Below are positions 1 through 4,921 of a stretch of DNA of 12,911 bases, piece after piece. Both the position numbers and the translations under genes were made by a program. Where the stretch lies: contig JAISGC010000005.1 in the NCBI GenBank assembly GCA_031263295.1, forward strand, positions 1 through 12,911, given 5' to 3'. This stretch comes from Rickettsiales bacterium. GTDB lineage: Bacteria; Pseudomonadota; Alphaproteobacteria; Rs-D84. How positions within the stretch are numbered: position 1 is the first letter of the stretch; the number at the start of each line of letters is the position of its first letter. Below the pieces are notes generated by a model. The model saw only the letters and a program-made list of their open reading frames with translations, searched no databases and was not told the origin of the DNA.

Positions 1-19
1 TGATGTTGACGATGCTCAT
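1..19 (-). CDS. Start of a ZapA-like cell division protein gene (partial, runs off the window)
   Basis: The first six codons read MSIVNI on the minus strand, starting with ATG at 19-17. The ATG overlaps the TGA stop of the preceding small gene in an ATGA junction, so the two are translationally coupled. Alphaproteobacterial ZapA proteins commonly begin with a short segment of this type followed by TINGR. In that lineage a small coiled-coil protein gene often sits directly upstream of zapA, as here. ZapA would stabilise FtsZ protofilaments at the division site. Six residues cannot prove a family, so the name rests mainly on gene order. The rest of the gene lies outside the window. Confidence 0.45.
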
Positions 20-201
20 TGCAACGCCTTTAATATGCCGAGCGCGCGGTCGACAAGGCGCCCCGCGTCGCCCTTTTGTTTTTTCAGCACCGCGATTTCA
101 AGGTCGGTTTGTCTTTTCGCCGCCGTTTCCGAGCCCTGCAATTTCAGGATGCCCGCCTCTATCGCGTCCAGTTCGGATAAAATGATTTCTTTCACGCCCA
201 C
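16..201 (-). CDS. Small coiled-coil protein, DUF4164-like, upstream of zapA
   Basis: A 61-residue, highly charged, probably all-helical protein with no signal peptide or membrane segment. Spaced Leu/Ile/Ala (ILSELDAIEAGILKLQG and later LEIAVLKKQ) suggest a short coiled coil over most of the chain. The first possible start is GTG at 201; a second GTG at 195 would give MKEIILSEL and is just as plausible, since neither has a clear Shine-Dalgarno. Its TGA overlaps the ATG of the next gene, which looks like zapA. Small coiled-coil proteins of the DUF4164 type occupy this position in alphaproteobacteria, and a role beside ZapA in division is inferred from position only. A terminator-like hairpin separates it from the upstream peptidase-like gene, so it may have its own promoter. 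Confidence 0.6.
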   Translation of the reverse strand: MGVKEIILSELDAIEAGILKLQGSETAAKRQTDLEIAVLKKQKGDAGRLVDRALGILKALQ

Positions 202-212
202 GCGGCGATGTT

Positions 213-233
213 AAAACAAAACGGGCGCCCGTT
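213..233 (-). terminator. Terminator-like palindrome after the M23-like gene
   Basis: The 14-nt palindrome AACGGGCGCCCGTT (220-233) is followed on the minus strand by TTGTTTT. It lies 3 nt after the stop codon of the peptidase-like gene. It can form a 5-bp GC-rich stem with a GCGC loop, which is short for an intrinsic terminator, so termination may be partial. Confidence 0.45.
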
Positions 234-236
234 CAA

Positions 237-1130
237 TTAAAAAAGATTCTGAAAATTGACCAGGTCGCCGCGGCTGCGGTTGTCGCCGGTCCAGAGCTCG
301 AAGTGCGTGTGGTTCGGCACGCCGCGATATTCCGAATAGCGCTCCAAGTCCTGCGAATATGCCGCGATGTCGCCCGCGCGAAGCCGGTCGCCGACCCTGC
401 GCGTCCCGAGCACATAGCCGTAATAGCTGGTTGTGCCGTTGTCGTTCCGTATAGTCATTCCTTGCAGCACGCCGCCGTATTTGTCATCGATTCCGATTAT
501 CGTTCCGTCGAACATCGCCGGCATCGGGTCCCCGATGCGGCGGACTATGTCCGTGCCCTCGTGCTGGGCCGGGCCGTTGTCGACGCGCCGCGCGCCTATG
601 CCGCCGCAGCCCATCGCTTCGCAGCCGCGGATGCGAAGCCCGAACTGCCCCGCCACGCGGCGGAATGTCGCCTGGTCTTCCGCGGATAAAATCGATTCCG
701 CCAAGACAAGCCTATGTTCGTTTATGAACCCTTCGGCCTGCGGTATGACCTCGTTCTTGTAATCCGATTTTTCAAGCGCCAGGATTTTGTTCACGCCGTC
801 TATCGATACATTGATCGTGTCGCACTGGATTATTTTTTGATCCAATAAAAAACTGATGCCCGCCGGGATTGCGGCCAGCCCCGCCAGTATTATCCACAGG
901 CTGCGGATGTTGACGAGAAGATCCACCCTGGCGCCGCGAATCAATCCCCACGCCCAGCCGAAAATCATAACGCCCGCCAGAAACGAAATCGCAATCCACG
1001 CGAAATCCATAAAGCCCGCCAAGGACCGCAGGACACAGGTCGGGTCCTCGATGAGCATAGTCGACCCGTTCCCGCCCAAAACGACGAAGCCGGAGCGTTC
1101 TAAAATTGTCTGCATCTGCACGGGATCCAT
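237..1130 (-). CDS. Membrane-anchored M23 (LytM-type) peptidase-like protein with one active-site His replaced
   Basis: 297 residues. Two hydrophobic segments lie near residues 43-64 and 77-96, followed by a linker and a C-terminal domain with the M23 metallopeptidase signature. The first zinc-binding motif is HEGTD (H190, D194) and the last is HTHFE (H274, H276). M23 enzymes cut peptide cross-bridges in peptidoglycan. By comparison with LytM, the zinc ligands (H190, D194, H276) and one catalytic His (H274) are kept. The usual YxHL histidine, however, is replaced in SYYGYVLG (Tyr239), so activity may be altered or lost; many LytM-domain proteins are non-catalytic regulators of amidases. The cysteines (C32, C103, and a CEAMGCGG stretch before the domain) suggest disulfides in the periplasmic part. 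ATG at 1130 has no Shine-Dalgarno; an extended -10 ends 6 nt upstream, implying a leaderless mRNA. The paired membrane segments somewhat resemble VirB2/TrbC-type segments, but I would not call them that. Confidence 0.75.
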   Translation of the reverse strand: MDPVQMQTILERSGFVVLGGNGSTMLIEDPTCVLRSLAGFMDFAWIAISFLAGVMIFGWAWGLIRGARVDLLVNIRSLWIILAGLAAIPAGISFLLDQKIIQCDTINVSIDGVNKILALEKSDYKNEVIPQAEGFINEHRLVLAESILSAEDQATFRRVAGQFGLRIRGCEAMGCGGIGARRVDNGPAQHEGTDIVRRIGDPMPAMFDGTIIGIDDKYGGVLQGMTIRNDNGTTSYYGYVLGTRRVGDRLRAGDIAAYSQDLERYSEYRGVPNHTHFELWTGDNRSRGDLVNFQNLF

Positions 1131-1136
1131 AGTGGA

Positions 1137-1142
1137 ATTATA
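1137..1142 (-). promoter_or_regulatory. Extended -10 promoter for a leaderless M23-like gene
   Basis: The minus strand reads TGCTATAAT, a perfect TGnTATAAT extended -10. Its last base is 6 nt before the ATG at 1130, so initiation 7 nt downstream would fall on the A of the start codon. No good -35 is visible (TGGTCC at 17-bp spacing). Confidence 0.5.
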
Positions 1143-1254
1143 GCAGATTTTGAGGCTGTGGACCAGGGATTATGGACGCGCGTTTCGCGAGGGATGAGAT
1201 GCTCGCTTGCGAGTCTGTTTATATTTATTCCCTGATTTATAAATGCGAATACAA

Positions 1255-1300
1255 TCAATGGTTGTGTTCATTGACACTATCCAATTCTTATTAGTATAGG
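1255..1300 (+). promoter_or_regulatory. Promoter with overlapping inverted repeat, upstream of the 117-aa gene
   Basis: A consensus -35 TTGACA (1271-1276) is followed after 18 bp by TATAGG (1295-1300). The inverted repeat TCAATG (1255-1260) / CATTGA (1269-1274) overlaps the -35, the right place for a repressor or activator site. The expected transcript starts near 1307 and has a leader of about 43 nt. The rest of 1143-1254 is AT-rich and holds no gene I can support. Confidence 0.55.
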
Positions 1301-1349
1301 AATATATTGCTAGCAGGTCGGCGATTGTCATAAAACAAAGGAGAAAACT

Positions 1350-1703
1350 ATGACAGCGACAAAAGTAGTGGTTAGGGGTCGGGGGACGGGGATGAGCCCG
1401 TTTCAAGATGCCGAGCATCTTTGGTTCTGGTTTATGTCCAGCAGCCAGATTCGCACCGGCCTGCTTCGGCGCGGCGGCGGCGGGACGCGGCCCTGCGAGC
1501 TGGTCGACATAGAGGCCTTGGTCGTGCGGCTGTTCCGCTGCGGGCGATTATCCGGCGCGCAATTGGAGACGCTGAAAAAATACGGCGATATGCTGCGCGC
1601 GCCGAACCGCTTCGACGCGGACGAGGCGGCGGCCGCGCGGCTGTGGCAATCGGCCATCGCCGACATCGCCGCGAGCGCGAGACGCAGGGGGTGGGTGGAG
1701 TAA
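1350..1703 (+). CDS. Conserved alphaproteobacterial protein of unknown function (117 aa)
   Basis: A soluble protein with no signal peptide or membrane segment. The core has an N-terminal QDAEHLWFWFMSSSQ motif (about residues 19-33), then RPCELVDIEALVVRLFR (about 49-65), a GRLSGAQLETLKKYGDM helix, and a C-terminal ARLWQSAIADI helix. From memory, this layout (DAE..WFWF, RPCE..DI, YR.RRI, LRILRxYG, ARLW.EA) belongs to a small conserved hypothetical family of alphaproteobacteria. I know no assigned function. The start at 1350 is chosen for the Shine-Dalgarno AAAGGAG at 1337-1343 with 6-nt spacing. An internal ATG at 1392 (MSPFQDAE) lies closer to where I expect homologues to begin. It is monocistronic, between its own promoter and terminator, and GC-rich like the chromosome to its left, so it probably marks the left boundary of the AT-rich island. 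Confidence 0.75.
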   Translation: MTATKVVVRGRGTGMSPFQDAEHLWFWFMSSSQIRTGLLRRGGGGTRPCELVDIEALVVRLFRCGRLSGAQLETLKKYGDMLRAPNRFDADEAAAARLWQSAIADIAASARRRGWVE

Positions 1704-1726
1704 AAAATAGTTGCCTATTTGAGCAC

Positions 1727-1761
1727 AAAACCCGCAGAAGTCTAGGCTTTTGCGAGTTTTT
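1727..1761. terminator. Bidirectional intrinsic terminator between convergent units
   Basis: AAAACCCGCAGAAG (1727-1740) pairs with CTTTTGCGAGTTTT (1747-1760), with one mismatch and one G-U pair, around a 6-nt loop. A T-run follows on the plus strand and the flanking A-run gives a T-run on the minus strand. It would end the 117-aa gene and could also stop the minus-strand operon. The remaining sequence to 1901 is AT-rich, and I see no gene in it. Confidence 0.6.
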
Positions 1762-1901
1762 GATTTTGACTTTTAATTTCTATGTCGATTGTATGCCGCA
1801 GGATTCTGGTTATCATTTTACCTTAAAATAGCCAGTTTTACGCCTTGTGTCCGTATGCCGTTTTTGTAGAAAAAATGGTGTATATTTCTATCAATTCACC
1901 T

Positions 1902-2225
1902 TTATAGATTTATTGTAAATCGTTCTCTCCTTTCGCCTATTTCATAGGCGTTGCTATAAATACGGATAATGGACGGCAAATAATTCACTCCGTTATCTTT
2001 ACCGCACCATTTGGCAACGACAATAATTTCATTATGCCTTTTGGCAATCTGGCTGACGCAAGAAATAAAAGCATCAAATTGATTTTCATTATGTCCGTAT
2101 AATGCAGTTTCACCAAAAGCGCTAAAAGTATTACCAACGGGTTCTTCAAACCCACTATTTAATAATGCTTGTTTGACTTCATTTCCAAACTTTTTTGATT
2201 CTTCTGATAAAGTATATTCCATCAT
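1902..2225 (-). CDS. Hypothetical soluble protein, last gene of the C4-led operon (107 aa)
   Basis: I do not recognise this protein. It has no signal peptide or membrane segment. It begins with an acidic/charged helix (SEESKKFGNEVKQALLNSGF), and its centre alternates hydrophobic and charged residues (NEIIVVAKWC, IIRIYSNAYEI), compatible with a small alpha/beta domain. It has two Cys and no recognisable catalytic motif. The ATG at 2225 has AGGAG with 6-nt spacing, and the Shine-Dalgarno lies inside the last codons of the upstream gene, whose TAG is only 2 nt away. A second ATG follows immediately in frame. As the only apparently cytoplasmic product of the operon it could be an immunity, regulatory or accessory protein, but nothing in the sequence settles this. 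Confidence 0.65.
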   Translation of the reverse strand: MMEYTLSEESKKFGNEVKQALLNSGFEEPVGNTFSAFGETALYGHNENQFDAFISCVSQIAKRHNEIIVVAKWCGKDNGVNYLPSIIRIYSNAYEIGERRERFTINL

Positions 2226-2227
2226 TT

Positions 2228-2701
2228 CTATCTCCTGTTATAAATCATTTCACAAGTTTCATAACTTGATTCGATCAAAACATCTTTTATTTCCGGTTCT
2301 TTGGAAAATCTGTTTTTTAATTGTAATGGCTCTTGAATCCATTGGCGGTTATCGCCACGGCACTCTTCCACCCATTTTCCGGCAATGCTTTTTAACATGC
2401 TCTTTACGGCACACTCGCATATCGCCTCAACTTTTTGGTGGTCTTCCATAGTCGCCCCATCAAGTCCATCTCGTCTTTTATTTTCTGCATAAAGTTTTTG
2501 TAATTGGCTGCTTCTGCACGACTGATAAACATCGTCTAATTTGCCAAACGCATTTATAAACGCTGGAACGGCGATGTTTTCGCAAATTTCAGTTTTGCGT
2601 TGATTTTCCTTTTTCGGTTTATATAATCCGAAATACCACCCAGTCGCACCACCTGCCAATGCAAGTGACACTGTGACGATTATTATATTTTTCTTTTTCA
2701 C
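2228..2701 (-). CDS. Membrane-anchored periplasmic cysteine-rich hypothetical protein (157 aa)
   Basis: I do not recognise the family. A short basic N-terminus (MKKKN) leads into one hydrophobic segment, about residues 5-24 (IIIVTVSLALAGGATGWYF). This is a signal anchor or uncleaved signal peptide. The remaining ~130 residues should be periplasmic and are hydrophilic and helical, with six Cys (including CEC near the middle and ETCEM near the end) that could form disulfides. I chose GTG at 2701. It forms a GTGA overlap with the TGA of the lipoprotein gene and has AAAAGG about 7 nt upstream, matching the ATGA coupling of the preceding pair. An ATG at 2725 would add eight residues and a 28-bp overlap but lacks a good Shine-Dalgarno. 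A lipoprotein gene overlapping an anchored periplasmic protein recalls phage spanin pairs only in layout. Confidence 0.65.
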   Translation of the reverse strand: MKKKNIIIVTVSLALAGGATGWYFGLYKPKKENQRKTEICENIAVPAFINAFGKLDDVYQSCRSSQLQKLYAENKRRDGLDGATMEDHQKVEAICECAVKSMLKSIAGKWVEECRGDNRQWIQEPLQLKNRFSKEPEIKDVLIESSYETCEMIYNRR

Positions 2702-3165
2702 TTTTTTGCCTTTTGTTTGTTGCATTCCGGTGCGTTTTTATCTGAAAATTCCCGAGCTTCCATAGCAATAGAGGCAAGTAGCCTCATCCCTTCGCTGCCG
2801 TTTCTCGTTATAAAATCTCCGCATTCAGAATGTTTGTCAGACATAAAACTCTTAAATCGATCAGTTGATTCTGCCAGTCTGTCAATATCGCCGCTATCCA
2901 ATTTGTACACGATACTTGTCATGCATAAACTGATTGCTTCATTCGCTTTATCATTTTTGTTGCGATAGTCCAACATCGTCATACTGAAAGTATCAACAAG
3001 GGTTGCTCTTTTACAAGTTGTCGTCATTCCTCTCAGCGGACTTTCAGAATTGGTATCCTTAATTTCTTTTTTAGGAACATTATTAGTTTTTTGAATCGGC
3101 GCTTGTGCGGTTTCTACACAGGCGACCAATAACAGAGATAATAAAGCAAGCGTGATTTTTTTCAT
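2698..3165 (-). CDS. Outer-membrane-type lipoprotein of unknown function (155 aa)
   Basis: A clear lipoprotein signal peptide: MKK, a run of Leu/Ala, and the lipobox LVAC with the lipidated Cys at position 16. The +2 residue is Val, not Asp, so the usual sorting rule predicts the outer membrane. A Lys/Pro/Asn-rich linker (about 22-45) leads to a helical domain of about 100 residues with four Cys (the first at 51, then in SLC, SEC and PEC) that may pair as disulfides. I do not recognise the domain. The ATG at 3165 overlaps the TGA of the 55-aa gene (ATGA), with AAAGGGGGA upstream. The end overlaps the next gene. Tight coupling implies that these envelope proteins are made together. Base composition is AT-rich, unlike the chromosomal flanks. 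Confidence 0.75.
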   Translation of the reverse strand: MKKITLALLSLLLVACVETAQAPIQKTNNVPKKEIKDTNSESPLRGMTTTCKRATLVDTFSMTMLDYRNKNDKANEAISLCMTSIVYKLDSGDIDRLAESTDRFKSFMSDKHSECGDFITRNGSEGMRLLASIAMEAREFSDKNAPECNKQKAKK

Positions 3166-3329
3166 TTACTTCCCCCTTTGTTTCGTGTTCGTTTGATTGT
3201 CTTTCTGACGATAAAATAGATCACTATTGGTATCATAACGGCCAAACATAGGACTGGCGACACATGATATAAAGTAATACCCGTTACTCCACCAATAAGC
3301 CGACCCAAAAAACCTTTCATAACATTCAT
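3162..3329 (-). CDS. Small membrane protein, first gene after the C4-type leader (55 aa)
   Basis: A strongly hydrophobic centre (about residues 10-43: LIGGVTGITLYHVSP then VLCLAVMIPIVIYFIV) followed by a basic tail (RKTIKRTRNKGGSK) suggests one long or two short membrane segments with a cytoplasmic positive C-terminus. The size and shape fit a holin, toxin-like or phage accessory membrane peptide, but there is no specific match. The ATG at 3329 is chosen because AAAGGAG (3336-3342) lies 6 nt upstream. The same frame stays open back to a TTG at 3395 (adding 22 residues, MLKNSNRSFLGG...) through the hairpin and the predicted antisense target, so a leader-encoded extension is possible. It is the proximal candidate for regulation by the C4-like RNA. 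Confidence 0.6.
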   Translation of the reverse strand: MNVMKGFLGRLIGGVTGITLYHVSPVLCLAVMIPIVIYFIVRKTIKRTRNKGGSK

Positions 3330-3355
3330 ATAAAACTCCTTTGTTTTATGCACAG

Positions 3356-3380
3356 AAAAACCGCCTAGGAAAGAGCGGTT
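3356..3380 (-). terminator. Terminator or attenuator hairpin between the C4-like RNA and the operon
   Basis: On the minus strand AACCGC (3380-3375), a 10-nt loop and GCGGTT (3364-3359) are followed by a U-rich run. It lies between the antisense target and the Shine-Dalgarno of the 55-aa gene, so it could stop transcription when the leader is not translated, or act as an RNA processing structure. Confidence 0.5.
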
Positions 3381-3403
3381 GGAGTTTTTCAACAATATAG
3401 AAG
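3377..3403 (-). promoter_or_regulatory. Predicted target site of the C4-like antisense RNA
   Basis: The leader RNA segment contains CTTCTATAT (3403-3395), GTTGAAAA (3393-3386) and CTCCAACC (3384-3377). These are complementary to ATATAGAAG, TTTTCAAC and GGTTGGGG (the last with one G-U pair) in the upstream C4-like RNA. The site includes the in-frame TTG at 3395 and lies about 35 nt before the Shine-Dalgarno of the 55-aa gene. In P1/P7, C4 pairs with comparable a/b sequences in the icd-ant leader. Confidence 0.65.
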
Positions 3404-3433
3404 TATTGCGTGCTTATTTTGCCGAGGCATTAT

Positions 3434-3526
3434 TCACACACCCCAACCATAAAGGTTGGAGATTGTGTCGTCATCTCACTGACGCTTCTATATGGGTTGA
3501 AAAGCCCAACACAGGTTTCCCTATGC
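3434..3526 (-). ncRNA. C4-type antisense RNA (phage P1/P7 immunity class)
   Basis: On the minus strand the RNA from about 3526 can form three hairpins. TGGG/CCCA (3508-3493) has TTTTCAA in its loop. CGTCA/TGACG (3484-3469) has the loop GTGAGA, giving the AGTGAGATGACG stretch that I recognise as conserved in C4 RNAs. CCAACC/GGTTGG (3459-3443) is extended by ACACA/TGTGT. The single-stranded blocks TTTTCAAC (3503-3496) and ATATAGAAG (3493-3485) are complementary to a site about 100 nt downstream, the antisense layout of C4. In P1 and P7, C4 is cut from the icd-ant leader and represses it by pairing near the ribosome-binding site. Recognition is from memory of the family plus this complementarity; no covariance model was run. 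Exact ends are estimated. Confidence 0.78.
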
Positions 3527-3532
3527 GGTTGT

Positions 3533-3561
3533 ATTATAAAACGAATATTTTCTTAAAACAA
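3533..3561 (-). promoter_or_regulatory. Strong promoter of the C4-led operon
   Basis: TTGTTT (3561-3556) and a perfect TATAAT (3538-3533) are separated by 17 bp. The predicted start is near 3526, at the beginning of the C4-like RNA, so C4 and the four small genes would be one transcription unit as in the phage systems. Confidence 0.65.
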
Positions 3562-3644
3562 TGAAATTTTGGCGCGCCAGATTTTATGTCCGTGCAGAAC
3601 TATTTTAGCGAAATGTCTTTGTTTGAGATTTCGGACACAGGCCT

Positions 3645-3675
3645 TATGTCTAAATCCTATGTCTAGTATATGTCT
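3645..3675. repeat. Clustered TATGTCT direct repeats upstream of the C4 promoter
   Basis: TATGTCT occurs at 3645-3651, 3658-3664 and 3669-3675. Two weaker ATGTC copies follow at 3586-3590 and 3613-3617, closer to the promoter. On the minus strand they read AGACATA. They could be binding sites for a regulator of the minus-strand promoter, though AT-rich chance repetition is possible. Confidence 0.35.
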
Positions 3676-3775
3676 TTTTCTGATGCCTTATTTGGCATTA
3701 TTTGGGATTGTTTTTCTGGGTGGTAGGAGCAAGAAAGTAGATTTCATAGATCATGATGGGACATCTTGGCACTGA
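3659..3775 (+). CDS. Possible 38-aa membrane peptide
   Basis: From ATG at 3659 the frame encodes MSSICLFLMPYLALFGIVFLGG, a single hydrophobic segment, then a polar tail (RSKKVDFIDHDGTSWH) that looks like genuine protein. The stop is about 10 nt before a strong terminator on the same strand. There is no Shine-Dalgarno, and the frame is open upstream to a TTG at 3569 (68 aa) without obvious coding character. It overlaps the repeat cluster. It may be a real small gene, the remnant of a longer one, or chance. Confidence 0.3.
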   Translation: MSSICLFLMPYLALFGIVFLGGRSKKVDFIDHDGTSWH

Positions 3776-3786
3776 AAACGAGGTAA

Positions 3787-3817
3787 TAAAAAAATCCGGC
3801 TTCGCCGGATTTTTAGT
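3787..3817. terminator. Strong bidirectional intrinsic terminator
   Basis: ATCCGGC/GCCGGAT (3794-3810) around a TTC loop, extended by A/T pairs on both sides, gives an A-run before and a T-run after. It can work in both directions and marks the right edge of the AT-rich island. Confidence 0.8.
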
Positions 3818-3888
3818 GAATAGTGATTAGTAAAAGCGCGTTGTAAGCCATACATTTATTATTGCATCATAACTCATACTATTCACTA
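3814..3888. repeat. Inverted repeat TAGTGAATAGT / ACTATTCACTA
   Basis: Perfect 11-bp arms at 3814-3824 and 3878-3888 enclose 53 bp of AT-rich DNA without a gene. The sequence lies between two terminators and resembles in style the TAATGAC-type repeat at 7035-7117. Role unknown. Confidence 0.6.
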
Positions 3889-3918
3889 AAACAATCCCTC
3901 CTTTGGAGGGATTGTTTT
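3888..3918 (-). terminator. Terminator of the mrcA operon
   Basis: A perfect 14-bp stem, AAAACAATCCCTCC (3888-3901) with GGAGGGATTGTTTT (3905-3918), closes on a 3-nt loop. The stem starts within the stop codon of the 327-aa gene, and the T-run on the minus strand comes from the stem's own A/T end. Confidence 0.8.
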
Positions 3919-4900
3919 ACAACCATGTCCACGGCTTGAAGATTTTCAGGATGCCCAGGGCCGTGCGCTTGTCGGAAAATGCGTTGCCGCATTTCGGGCA
4001 GACTATGAAGGGCTTTGTAATCGCCGCGACTTTTTTCTTGACGCTGAACCATATGAACAATGCCGCCAGCCACGCCAGAATCACCAATCCCCACGCCACG
4101 AATCCGAAGTATCCGTTTATCGTCGACATAATTATCTGAACCGTAGACTTGGACGATTTTTCGAGTTCGGCGTAAATCTGCGTCGAGATTTTCCAGGTGG
4201 ACGGCCGCCACGGAGCGATGGATTTCACATTGTATTTCGTGAGCAGGACCGCCGACATTCCGCCCGTGGCCTTGTCGAGCTGGCCGCGGATTTCGTCGTC
4301 GATTGTTTTATTCACGCCGTCAAACATCTTGTCGGTTTCTTCTTTCGCCGCTTTGGTCAGTGTCTTTTTCACGCCGTCGAGCTGGCTGTTGATTTTTCCG
4401 ACTTCGTTGTTCGCCGCGTTCGCGAGCCCGTCGACCTCTTTCGTTATAGAATCTATGCCGCCGGTTTTAACGCCGAATCTTTTCGCAAGCGCAAGGCTTT
4501 GATTCAGCGACGCGAGCTGCTTTTTGATTCCGTCGGATTGTTTTTTGACGGAATCGCCCGCGGTCTGCGCCAGTTTGATTTTGTCGACGGCCGCGTTCAC
4601 CGGCTTGTCGAAGTCGACCTTGTCTTTAATCTTATCGAGGCTGCCCTTGACGCCGTTCATCAGGCGGCCGTATTGCTCGGCGATGCCCTGCTGCAAATCG
4701 AAGAACATCGACACGACTATCGACTTTTTTATCTGCTCGGAATAGCTCGCCTTTATGTGCAGCGGATACCACGCGGCAACGCCGAACCAGACCGCAGTGC
4801 AGACCAAGAAAATCGTCTTGACCTTCTTGACCCAGGACGCCTTTTTCTCGACGAACTTCGCGCCGTCGCGCTCGATGACTTGGATTTCTTTTTTTGCCAT
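3917..4900 (-). CDS. Two-membrane-segment coiled-coil protein with a C-terminal CxxC, co-transcribed with mrcA (327 aa)
   Basis: I do not recognise a named family. A basic N-terminus leads to a first membrane segment near residues 29-46. A long Lys/Asp/Asn-rich helical region (about 55-240) follows, with repeated patterns such as DGVKKTLTKAAKEETDKMFDGVNKTID that suggest coiled coils. A second membrane segment lies near 263-288 (FGFVAWGLVILAWLAALFIWF). The C-terminal tail carries one CPKC (C301, C304) followed by GNAF, like half of a zinc ribbon with no second CxxC, and ends in FKPWTWL. The helical region would be periplasmic and both ends cytoplasmic. ATG at 4900 has AAAGGAG 6 nt upstream and lies 21 nt after the mrcA stop, so it is probably co-expressed with PBP1A and may act in envelope growth; this is inference from position. 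Confidence 0.7.
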   Translation of the reverse strand: MAKKEIQVIERDGAKFVEKKASWVKKVKTIFLVCTAVWFGVAAWYPLHIKASYSEQIKKSIVVSMFFDLQQGIAEQYGRLMNGVKGSLDKIKDKVDFDKPVNAAVDKIKLAQTAGDSVKKQSDGIKKQLASLNQSLALAKRFGVKTGGIDSITKEVDGLANAANNEVGKINSQLDGVKKTLTKAAKEETDKMFDGVNKTIDDEIRGQLDKATGGMSAVLLTKYNVKSIAPWRPSTWKISTQIYAELEKSSKSTVQIIMSTINGYFGFVAWGLVILAWLAALFIWFSVKKKVAAITKPFIVCPKCGNAFSDKRTALGILKIFKPWTWL

Positions 4901-4921
4901 TTGCGGCTCCTTTGTTATTTA

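Noticed and set aside
1170..1418. Minus-strand 82-codon frame upstream of the 117-aa gene
   Set aside because: It covers the plus-strand promoter and the beginning of the 117-aa gene, and has no ribosome-binding site or protein character.
1727..1900. Attachment site at the left edge of the AT-rich island
   Set aside because: I looked for a copy of the sequence around the terminator at the right edge (3780-3920) and saw no convincing direct repeat, and no integrase is present.
2228..3165. Phage spanin (Rz/Rz1) pair
   Set aside because: Layout is suggestive (lipoprotein overlapping an anchored protein), but the order is reversed, the lipoprotein is too large and not proline-rich, and no endolysin is present. 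Kept only as a speculation.
3379..3564. Plus-strand 61-codon frame opposite the C4-like RNA
   Set aside because: No Shine-Dalgarno or protein family, and the DNA is better explained by the minus-strand promoter, C4-like RNA and target. I also considered an IS200/IS605 end hairpin but found no transposase or element ends.
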